DNA of 9,238 nucleotides from Mucilaginibacter sp. (GTDB taxonomy: Bacteria > Bacteroidota > Bacteroidia > Sphingobacteriales > Sphingobacteriaceae), in the NCBI GenBank assembly GCA_028288315.1, contig JAQBNY010000342.1, positions 1 to 9,238 of the forward strand. Reading direction: 5' to 3'. Under the pieces are notes generated by a model, which had not been told where the DNA came from, did not search any database, and saw only the letters and a list, made by a program, of their open reading frames with translations. A program made the translations under genes and the position numbers. Shown one piece after another: positions 1 through 6,326 of the stretch (positions are counted from its first letter, which is position 1; each line of letters begins with the position of its first letter).

Positions 1-568
1 TCCGGTTCAGCAGGTTCCATTTTAGCAGTTCGTCAATTTCTTTGTGAGCGGCCTCGTTGGTGCCTTCACCAATATGTATTACTGCCGGCCTATTAATTTG
101 AAGGGGATTATTTAGCTTTTTTTTCCACTTCTTCTCAAACTGAATTGAATGGACGCTTTGTGGCCTTTCGTATATATTAATTAAGGTATCTGTCATACCC
201 GACCGCTCGCCATGATTAACCACCGTTGTAACACCACATAACAGGTTCTTATACACACCCCAGCTATTTCGCAACTCTTTAGGTATTTTAAGTATGGCCG
301 CTATCTCATCCGCATAAATTTTATGGATATGTTTACCCCACTCGGTATAACTGCAGTAAGTTTTATTGCCTAATTTGGGGAAAAGGTTAAAGTCGAGGTG
401 ATCATGTGAATTGATCAATCCGGGGAAAATAATGGCATTAATAAACATAAGCTGTGGGCAGTCCTTATTTGTAAGGGCGACATCCGAGATATGTGCAATT
501 TTACCCTTGCTTATTCTGATGCTTACCTTTTTATCACTATCCGCTATGCATACATTATTTAATATCAT
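1..568 (-). CDS. Metal-dependent amidohydrolase, ATZ/TRZ-like (partial, C-terminus beyond window)
   Basis: This is the N-terminal 189 codons of an amidohydrolase-superfamily enzyme, read on the minus strand and cut by the left edge. Residues 1-30 form the short strand-rich segment that usually precedes the barrel. Residues 48-60 read FPGLINSHDHLDF, the hallmark first barrel strand, with metal-ligand histidines H55 and H57 (HxH). Residues 163-170 read VIHIGEGT, fitting the second metal site of cytosine-deaminase/ATZ-type members (H165, with E168 in an HxxE arrangement). The later His and Asp ligands should lie outside the window. Such enzymes hydrolyse C-N bonds, often deaminating or opening nitrogen heterocycles; the substrate cannot be read from this fragment. 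The ATG at 568-566 overlaps the stop of the upstream methyltransferase gene (ATGA), which fixes the start and implies translational coupling. Family assignment is firm; function is open. Confidence 0.88.
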   Translation of the reverse strand, partial: MILNNVCIADSDKKVSIRISKGKIAHISDVALTNKDCPQLMFINAIIFPGLINSHDHLDFNLFPKLGNKTYCSYTEWGKHIHKIYADEIAAILKIPKELRNSWGVYKNLLCGVTTVVNHGERSGMTDTLINIYERPQSVHSIQFEKKWKKKLNNPLQINRPAVIHIGEGTNEAAHKEIDELLKWNLLNR

Positions 569-1308
569 TTTTTCTTTTTGAAATGCAGCCCATAAATAAT
601 AGGGAACCCTTTATAGCTTTCATAAACATGCAGGGCATTTTGGTTGGCATAGTAATGCTTTACTTTTTCATCAATTTCCACTTCCTCCTGGGCTATCAAA
701 GTGCAATTGTAACTTAACATTATCTCTTTAATATCTGCTAACTGGTGCACATAGTTCTGTACTACTATTTGTTTATTATGATGTTTAAAGGTCCGTTTAC
801 CACCATACGCCAGTGTGCTTGGGTGGAAATCTGTAATGATAATATCGCCTCCGGGTTTCAAAATGCGGCACCATGACTGCAGGGCTTCTTCAACATTTTT
901 AATATGGGCAATTGTTAATGTAGATATAATGGCTTCATAGCTTTGATCGGGCACATCGGTAAACAGGTTATCAGTTATCTGGTAGGTTTGCGCTTTAGGG
1001 AATTTTTGTTCCAGTCGTTTTAACATTCCTGCAGATACATCAAACCCCGTAAGGCTTTTGGGTTTATGCTTTAACAGCTTATCCCAGTGCCTGCCTGTAC
1101 CGCAGCCAATATCGGCCACTTGCTTTTTGGCTAAATTTAAACCTTGCAATAAATTAGAGAACAGGGTATCATCCAGATCCAGCATTAGATTACCAGGCTG
1201 GTCGTCATAGTCCACCGACCAGATATTATAAGCTTCAACAGATTCTTTTTCTTTTATGGGCGAGTGAAAAAAGTGCTGTTTAACGTAATTTTTTAGAATA
1301 TCTATCAC
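565..1308 (-). CDS. Class I SAM-dependent methyltransferase (Methyltransf_11/25 type)
   Basis: This 247-residue soluble protein has a complete Rossmann-type SAM-binding core. Motif I is VADIGCGTG at residues 64-72. The acidic residue closing strand 2 is D90 in TGFDVS. The motif II/III region runs from SYEAIISTLTIAHI (123-136) to RILKPGGDIIITDFHP (148-163). This resembles UbiE/COQ5-like and other small-molecule methyltransferases, but the acceptor cannot be predicted. The start is taken as GTG at 1308 because an in-frame TAA lies two codons upstream and the first internal ATG (residue 42) would remove the N-terminal WSVDYDDQPGNL segment that leads into the core. No Shine-Dalgarno sequence is visible. 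The gene ends in a 4-nt ATGA overlap with the amidohydrolase gene, so the two probably form one transcript, divergent from the radical SAM operon. Confidence 0.88.
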   Translation of the reverse strand: MIDILKNYVKQHFFHSPIKEKESVEAYNIWSVDYDDQPGNLMLDLDDTLFSNLLQGLNLAKKQVADIGCGTGRHWDKLLKHKPKSLTGFDVSAGMLKRLEQKFPKAQTYQITDNLFTDVPDQSYEAIISTLTIAHIKNVEEALQSWCRILKPGGDIIITDFHPSTLAYGGKRTFKHHNKQIVVQNYVHQLADIKEIMLSYNCTLIAQEEVEIDEKVKHYYANQNALHVYESYKGFPIIYGLHFKKKK

Positions 1309-1363
1309 TGTTTAGTGGGTTAAAATAGCCTGTAATATTAATTACGATTTGCCCTTAATAAAG

Positions 1364-1401
1364 GTTGCCAGCGCTGTTTTTTATTTATAACAGCAGGCAA
1401 C
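1364..1401. repeat. Imperfect inverted repeat / hairpin
   Basis: The arms are GTTGCC (1364-1369) with GGCAAC (1396-1401), and GCTGTT (1373-1378) with AACAGC (1389-1394). They are separated by a 3-versus-1 nt internal loop and close on a T/A-rich 10-nt loop. No T-run follows on either strand, so it does not look like an intrinsic terminator. It could be a protein-binding dyad or a structured leader; the sequence does not say which. Confidence 0.5.
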
Positions 1402-1466
1402 TACCGCGCATTTGGCGGCGTATTATTAATGTAATGGTGATGTATTAGGTTTATGTTTATAGGTTG

Positions 1467-1516
1467 CCCCTTAAGTGGTTTACATGGTGATGGTTTAAAC
1501 CATCACCACAAAGGGG
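1467..1516 (+). promoter_or_regulatory. Nested palindrome upstream of the radical SAM operon (operator or attenuator candidate)
   Basis: The core, 1485-1508, is a perfect 24-bp palindrome; each half reads TGGTGATGGTTT, so the centre is TTTAAA. Outside it, CCCCTT (1467-1472) can pair with AAGGGG (1511-1516), and TTTTT follows at 1517-1521. As DNA this is a good dyad for a dimeric regulator. As plus-strand RNA it would fold into a stem closed by the CCCC/GGGG pairing and followed by five U, resembling an intrinsic terminator in the 5' leader, 40 nt before the first operon ATG. A competing pairing exists: TGGTTTA (1476-1482) with TAAACCA (1496-1502), mutually exclusive with the main stem, as attenuators often have. 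The symmetry is seen directly; the function is inferred. Confidence 0.55.
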
Positions 1517-1548
1517 TTTTTAAAGATCAAGACTAAGAAAGCAAGTGC

Positions 1549-3051
1549 ATGAGCAAAGTATTATTGTTTAATCCTAAAAGCGCAGAGAATAAGTACCGTA
1601 TACCCAATTCTATTTTAAGCATTGCTGCCTCTATTGAAGGTAAATATGAATGGATTATTGTAGATGGGAATTGCGAAGCTGATCCGGCACAAAAAATTGA
1701 ACAATACCTTAACACAGGTGAAGTAAAATATATTGGTTTTACAGTAATGCCCGGCCCGCAGTTAAGGCAAGCCATTACCATAGCAAAATTGGTAAAGCAA
1801 AAATTCCCATATACAATAATGATATGGGGCGGGTATTTTCCTTCCAACCAACCTGATTCGGTCCTGTTTTCCGGCTATGTAGATTTTATTATTAATGGGC
1901 CCGGCGATTATGCTTTTCCACAACTGATAGACGCACTGGAAACAGGCGCGCCATTTGAGTTTATCAAGAATTTGATTTACCAGGCGCCCGACGGCAGAAT
2001 AACCAAAACAATCAAAGAAGATCTGATAGATCAGGATTCGTTACCGGCCTTGCCTTATGATAAGCTGGCCAACTTTTATCCTATTACCAAATATTTGGGT
2101 AAAACCTATCTGGGCAAAAAAACGATGGCTTATCATTCAAGCATTGGTTGCCCGTTCACCTGCTCATTTTGCGCTGTGGTGCCAATTTATGAAGCCAGGT
2201 GGAAGGCTAAATCGGCCCAAATGGTTTATAATGATGTAAAATACATTAAGGATAAATGGGGGGCTGATGCTATTGAGTTTCATGATAACAACTTTTTTGT
2301 ATCTGAAAAACGTGCAGTTGAGTTTGCAAGGCTGATTAAACCCGAGAATATGATATGGTGGGGAATGGCGCGTATTGATACCATGCATAAGTTTAAGGAT
2401 TCGTCATTAGCAGCTATACGTGAATCGGGATGCAAGATCATATTCTTTGGTGCAGAGAGTGGCAACAACGCCATATTAGAACAAATGGATAAAGGCGGCA
2501 CCCAAACCGGAGATCAGATTATTGAGTTTGCAGAACGGTTAAAGAAGTTTGACATTATACCTGAATACTCATTTGTATTAGGAACGCCTGCGCCGACACC
2601 GCAACAAGTGCAGGCACAAATAGATTTTGAGATAAATTTTATTAAAAAAGTAAAGGCGGTTAACCCTAAAACCGAAATAGTAATTTATGTTTATAGCCCG
2701 GTGCCTACCGAGGGATCTGAACTATACAAGCAAGTGTTAGCAAGCGGCTTTAAGTTTCCTGAAACATTGGAAGACTGGATAAGCCCTGCATGGGAAAATT
2801 TTGACCTGCACAAAAACCCGCTTACTCCCTGGCTTACGCCCGAAATGATTGATAAGATAAGAAACTTTGAGACTGTGCTTAACGGGGTTTACCCAACAGT
2901 TACCGATATAAGGCTGAATGCGCTTAAACGTATGGCTATAAAGTTGGTAGCCAATTTCCGGTACAAGGTAAACCTATATAAGTACCCGTACGAGATAAAA
3001 TTATTGCAAAAGGTTTGGCGCTACAGGCAGCCAGAGATACAAGGTTTTTAA
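1549..3051 (+). CDS. B12-binding-domain radical SAM protein, first of operon
   Basis: This 500-residue protein has the two-domain plan of cobalamin-dependent (class B) radical SAM enzymes. Residues 1-140 form a Rossmann-like segment with VLLFNP (4-9), IIVDGN (36-41), YIGFTV (61-66) and MIWGGYFPS (91-99), matching B12-binding folds; no DxHxxG motif is visible, so cobalamin would have to bind without the classical lower-axial histidine. The radical SAM core begins at HSSIGCPFTCSFC, with 4Fe-4S ligands C201, C205 and C208 (CxxxCxxC), and includes FFGAESG (299-305). A C-terminal region of about 90 residues (410-500) is of unknown role. Relatives methylate unactivated carbons or catalyse ring formation and rearrangement. 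The usual GxPGE-type segment is replaced by LGTPAPT (344-350). The ATG start lies 40 nt after the leader palindrome; a methyltransferase gene follows after 19 nt. The substrate is unknown. Confidence 0.88.
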   Translation: MSKVLLFNPKSAENKYRIPNSILSIAASIEGKYEWIIVDGNCEADPAQKIEQYLNTGEVKYIGFTVMPGPQLRQAITIAKLVKQKFPYTIMIWGGYFPSNQPDSVLFSGYVDFIINGPGDYAFPQLIDALETGAPFEFIKNLIYQAPDGRITKTIKEDLIDQDSLPALPYDKLANFYPITKYLGKTYLGKKTMAYHSSIGCPFTCSFCAVVPIYEARWKAKSAQMVYNDVKYIKDKWGADAIEFHDNNFFVSEKRAVEFARLIKPENMIWWGMARIDTMHKFKDSSLAAIRESGCKIIFFGAESGNNAILEQMDKGGTQTGDQIIEFAERLKKFDIIPEYSFVLGTPAPTPQQVQAQIDFEINFIKKVKAVNPKTEIVIYVYSPVPTEGSELYKQVLASGFKFPETLEDWISPAWENFDLHKNPLTPWLTPEMIDKIRNFETVLNGVYPTVTDIRLNALKRMAIKLVANFRYKVNLYKYPYEIKLLQKVWRYRQPEIQGF

Positions 3052-3070
3052 TTTAAATAAGCTTGACACT

Positions 3071-3811
3071 ATGTTTTTAAATGATGCCGCCATATTACCA
3101 ACCAAGAGCCGCAACCAGAATTTTGAGCGACTGTACATTGCCTTAAGGGAACAGGAACAAAGGCTTTATACTGATGAACAGGTACGGCAGTTGCCTGATA
3201 TTGCTCCCACGAATTTACATTACAAGGAATGGAGGATCAGGAAACACTCAGCAGAAAGGTTAATTAGCTACCTCAATAAAAAGAAGCGGAGGTTAAATAT
3301 ACTAGAGATTGGCTGTGGTAATGGCTGGTTATCGGCGCAATTAGCGAAAATAAAAGGCGCTAATGTGATAGGACAAGATATTAACCGAGTAGAAATTGAC
3401 CAGGCTAAAAGGGTGTTTCAGAGGAATAATTTGGAGTTTTTTTGTGAGGAATTTGATGCTGTAAAATTTAAATACAAGTTTTTTGATGTGATCGTATTCG
3501 CGGCATCGCTTCAATACTTTCCATCACTTAAACAGATATTGAACCAGGCTTTGAGCTGTCTGTCTGTAGTTGGAGAAATTCATTTATTGGATACCAACTT
3601 TTACAATCAATCAAATATTGATAGCGCTATACAACGCACGCTTGTTTATTATACAAAAATTGGCTACCCGGAATTGGCCGGTTATTATTTTCATCATCGG
3701 TTAGATGATCTGCAAGGGTTTGATCATAAGATATTGGCTAACCCCAACACTATTATGAAAAGACTGCAAAAAGGTAACCCGTTTTACTGGATCAGCATAA
3801 AAAAGAAATAA
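3071..3811 (+). CDS. Class I SAM-dependent methyltransferase, second gene of operon
   Basis: This 246-residue protein carries a Methyltransf_11/25-like SAM-binding core: motif I NILEIGCGNG at residues 76-85, the strand-2 acidic residue D103 in GQDIN, and FFDVIVFAASLQYF at 137-150 for the post-II region. About 70 residues precede the core and contain a charged, probably helical stretch (18-40). The C-terminal third, after residue 175, is rich in Tyr and His and may form the substrate cap. No membrane segment is seen. The stop codon lies one nucleotide before the ATG of the next gene, so co-translation is very likely. The acceptor is not recognisable. It could act on oxygen, nitrogen or carbon of the metabolite handled by the neighbouring radical SAM enzymes. 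Sequence beyond the common motifs differs from the operon's other methyltransferase, so this is not a recent tandem duplication. Confidence 0.86.
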   Translation: MFLNDAAILPTKSRNQNFERLYIALREQEQRLYTDEQVRQLPDIAPTNLHYKEWRIRKHSAERLISYLNKKKRRLNILEIGCGNGWLSAQLAKIKGANVIGQDINRVEIDQAKRVFQRNNLEFFCEEFDAVKFKYKFFDVIVFAASLQYFPSLKQILNQALSCLSVVGEIHLLDTNFYNQSNIDSAIQRTLVYYTKIGYPELAGYYFHHRLDDLQGFDHKILANPNTIMKRLQKGNPFYWISIKKK

Positions 3812-3812
3812 A

Positions 3813-4859
3813 ATGGCAGCGCAAACTTTATATCATATTTATAAGCGTTACCGCACCCTGCAAACCAGCAGGATTTATGCGCTGCCCATAGTTATTTTAA
3901 TGCCCCATAGCGCTTGTAACTGCCGCTGTGTAATGTGTGATATTTGGAAGGATAATAAAAACCTGAAACAGCTTACAGAGCAGGATATTAACGGACTGCT
4001 TGCTGCCCTTAGAAAGTTTGAAACCAAACAGGTGGTAATGTCTGGCGGGGAAGCTTTGCTTAACGTTAATTTTTTTCAATTATGCCGAATCCTTAAAAAG
4101 CAACATATAACGATTACCCTGCTTTCTACCGGGTTATCATTAGAGAAAAACGCTTTACAAATACTGGAGCATGTTGATGACCTGATTGTATCATTAGATG
4201 GCGACCAGCCGCTGCATGATGCCATACGTAATATTCCCGGAGCATTCAATAAACTAAAGAGCGGAGTCGAGTATATCCGTTCGGTAGATCCGAATTATAG
4301 AATTACCGCTCGTACTGTTATTCAAAGGTTAAATTTTAGAAACTGGCCTGCCATTATTAACGCTGCAAAGGAAATAGGCATAAATCAGGTGAGCTTTTTA
4401 CCCGCCGATGTAAGCAGCCATGCATTTAACCGACAAACCGCCTGGAGCGAACCTAAGCAGCATGAAATACTTCTCTCAAAAAATGAACTGGCAGAGTTGC
4501 AGGAAATAATAAACCAGATAATTGCAAACAAGGCCGATTTTACAAGCAGGTTTATTGCTGAATCACCGGCAAAGATCCGGGATATTTACCACTACTATGC
4601 GGCATTTTATGGATTGAATGCATTTCCGTTTAAGAAGTGTAATGCGCCATGGGTATCTGCTGTAATAGAAGCCGACGGCAGTGTAAGGCCCTGCTTTTTT
4701 CATGAAGCCATAGGTAATATCCGGGATAATGAGTTTGCCGATATTTTAAACAGTAAGGAGGCAATTGACTTCCGCAAATCACTGAACATGAGTACTAATG
4801 CCACTTGTGTAAAGTGTGTATGCTCGTTGAGCTTGTCGCCGTTAACTAACTTGAATTAA
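3813..4859 (+). CDS. Radical SAM protein with C-terminal SPASM/twitch-type cysteine domain
   Basis: The protein has 348 residues. The radical SAM cluster motif lies near the N-terminus in HSACNCRCVMCDIW, with C35, C39 and C42 forming CxxxCxxC and an extra C37 inside it. VVMSGGEAL (74-82) is the SAM-contacting GGE motif, and LIVSLDG comes later in the barrel. There is no B12-binding domain. At the C-terminus C276 and C294 form CX12GX4C (G289), which fits the start of SPASM/twitch domains, followed by C332, C335 and C337 (CVKCVC) only eleven residues from the end. That is enough for one auxiliary Fe-S cluster but lacks the full CX2CX5CX3C of a complete SPASM domain, so a twitch-like domain is more likely. 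Family members modify peptides, sugars (dehydrogenation, epimerisation) or other metabolites. The gene sits between methyltransferase and B12-radical SAM genes with 1- and 3-nt gaps, so it belongs to the same operon. Confidence 0.88.
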   Translation: MAAQTLYHIYKRYRTLQTSRIYALPIVILMPHSACNCRCVMCDIWKDNKNLKQLTEQDINGLLAALRKFETKQVVMSGGEALLNVNFFQLCRILKKQHITITLLSTGLSLEKNALQILEHVDDLIVSLDGDQPLHDAIRNIPGAFNKLKSGVEYIRSVDPNYRITARTVIQRLNFRNWPAIINAAKEIGINQVSFLPADVSSHAFNRQTAWSEPKQHEILLSKNELAELQEIINQIIANKADFTSRFIAESPAKIRDIYHYYAAFYGLNAFPFKKCNAPWVSAVIEADGSVRPCFFHEAIGNIRDNEFADILNSKEAIDFRKSLNMSTNATCVKCVCSLSLSPLTNLN

Positions 4860-4862
4860 CGC

Positions 4863-6326
4863 ATGAACAATATACTGTTTACGCATTCATATTTTTTACG
4901 TTTCGACCCAAAGCAATGGTCGCAAGGGCAGCCTTATGCACCTTTGGGTACTATATATGCTGCCGCGTTAATGAGGCAGGAAGGATATAACGTTGCCTTG
5001 TTTGATGCCATGTTTGCAAATAATCCTGATGAGGTTATACCAGCGATAGAGGCACATAGGCCGAATTTTTTTGTAATATATGATGATGGCTTTAACTACC
5101 TCACTAAAATGTGCCTCACCAATATGCGCGAGGCGGCATTTAAAATGTGCAAGCTGGCTAAAGCACGTGGTTGTACGGTAATTGTTTCCAGTTCCGACTC
5201 AACCGACCGTTACGCAGAATACCTTGCCGAAGGAGCCGATTTTGTAATATTAGGTGAAGCAGAACACACACTTTTAGAATTAATTAACAAACTTAAAAAT
5301 GGAGGTGCTGATTATAATAGCATAATGGGCCTGGCTTATATGGGCGAGGAGAAAATAATTAAAACGGTTACCCGCCCGGTTTTAAAAGACCTGGATAGCT
5401 TACCGCTACCCGCATGGGATCTGATTGATGTTGCTACTTACAGGCAAGCCTGGTTAAAGCATGCCGGGTATTTTTCCATAAATATGAGCACTACACGTGG
5501 GTGCCCCTTTAAGTGTAACTGGTGTGCCAAGCCTATTTATGGTAACCGGTATAATTCCCGCAGTCCGCAACATGTGGTAAATGAGATAAAGCTGTTAAAA
5601 CAAAATTATGATATAGACCATATTTGGTTCTGTGATGATATTTTTGGGCTAAAGCCCGGTTGGGTGCTTGAATTTGCCCGGCTGTTACAGCAGGAGAAAA
5701 TAAACATACGGTTTAAAATACAATCACGAGCCGATTTGCTGGCTGAGGAGGAATTGGTAAAAGCACTTGCCCAATCCGGTTGTGAAAACGTTTGGATAGG
5801 TGCGGAAAGCGGCTCCCAGAAAGTATTGGATGCAATGGATAAAGGCATTAGTATACAGCAAATACGTACGGCAACAGGCCTGATGAAAAAGCATAATATC
5901 AAGCCTTCTTTCTTTATCCAGTTTGGTTACCCGGGTGAAACTAAGGATGATATAAGGCTCACTATTGATATGATAAATAAATTGCTGCCCTTTGAAATAG
6001 GGATATCAGTATCTTACCCGTTACCAGGCACCGGGTTTTATGAAAAGGTAAAAGCAGAATTGATAAAGAAAACCAATTGGACGGATTCCGATGAGATGGC
6101 TTTAATGTTCACTAATACATTCCCTGCGCCATATTATAAGCAGTTGCATAGCTATGTTCACCAAAACTATCATAAACACTTGGCTAAAAATAGTCTGACA
6201 AAACTGATTAATAATCCTTTTACCATTACTAAAAGTAGCCTGAAAAAAGCGTTGTCGGTACTTTATTATGCGCCGCTTACCTATATCGAAAAATTAAAGT
6301 TAAACAGTTTTGAAAAGGCGATGTAA
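4863..6326 (+). CDS. B12-binding-domain radical SAM protein, second of operon
   Basis: This 487-residue protein has an N-terminal cobalamin-binding-like domain, residues 1-140: QPYAPLGTIYAAALMRQEGYNVALFDAMF near 23-51 and ADFVILGEAEHTLLEL at 125-140, the typical end of this domain. A linker with LDSLPLPAWDLID (177-189) leads into the radical SAM core, where STTRGCPFKCNWC carries C214, C218 and C221. Further core motifs are IGAESGS (312-318) and FGYPGET (354-360). Like the first B12-radical SAM protein it has no DxHxxG motif. It keeps the conventional GxPGE segment that the first one has lost, so the two are distant paralogs with probably different steps. Likely reactions are C-methylation at an unactivated carbon or cobalamin-assisted rearrangement. 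The stop overlaps the next start by one base (TAATG), implying translational coupling with the final methyltransferase. The substrate is unknown. Confidence 0.9.
   Translation: MNNILFTHSYFLRFDPKQWSQGQPYAPLGTIYAAALMRQEGYNVALFDAMFANNPDEVIPAIEAHRPNFFVIYDDGFNYLTKMCLTNMREAAFKMCKLAKARGCTVIVSSSDSTDRYAEYLAEGADFVILGEAEHTLLELINKLKNGGADYNSIMGLAYMGEEKIIKTVTRPVLKDLDSLPLPAWDLIDVATYRQAWLKHAGYFSINMSTTRGCPFKCNWCAKPIYGNRYNSRSPQHVVNEIKLLKQNYDIDHIWFCDDIFGLKPGWVLEFARLLQQEKINIRFKIQSRADLLAEEELVKALAQSGCENVWIGAESGSQKVLDAMDKGISIQQIRTATGLMKKHNIKPSFFIQFGYPGETKDDIRLTIDMINKLLPFEIGISVSYPLPGTGFYEKVKAELIKKTNWTDSDEMALMFTNTFPAPYYKQLHSYVHQNYHKHLAKNSLTKLINNPFTITKSSLKKALSVLYYAPLTYIEKLKLNSFEKAM

Larger units (their letters stand above)
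1309..1548. promoter_or_regulatory. Divergent intergenic region (240 bp)
   Basis: This is the only sizeable non-coding gap in the window. It separates the minus-strand methyltransferase from the plus-strand radical SAM operon, so promoters for both units should lie here unless the minus-strand unit starts elsewhere. No convincing Bacteroidota promoter (TTTG at -33 with TAnnTTTG at -7) could be picked on either strand; the nearest plus-strand look-alike is TACGATTTG at 1343-1351, which has one extra spacer base and no -33 partner. The region carries an imperfect hairpin (1364-1401), the sequence ATGGTGATG twice (1434-1442 and 1484-1492), and a nested palindrome, described separately. The regulatory role is inferred from position. 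Confidence 0.6.

Noticed and set aside
1343..1351. Bacteroidota -7 promoter element (TACGATTTG)
   Set aside because: It has three spacer bases instead of two and no TTTG-like -33 element at the right distance, so I do not call a promoter.
1364..1401. Intrinsic terminator
   Set aside because: The stem is plausible but no T-run follows on either strand; the T-rich part is in the loop.
1309..1548. Possible cobalamin riboswitch ahead of the B12-radical SAM operon
   Set aside because: The gene content invites it, but I do not see the conserved B12-box-like GCCACTG or the multi-helix layout in the 240-bp gap; the palindrome and hairpin do not match that class.
1533..1847. Minus-strand 104-codon open frame
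   Set aside because: It lies opposite the well-supported B12-radical SAM gene and has no recognisable motif; it is a shadow of that gene. The same applies to the frames at 2057-2239, 2164-2388, 2280-2501, 3897-4079, 5606-5902, 6604-6849, 7289-7492 and 7622-7891.
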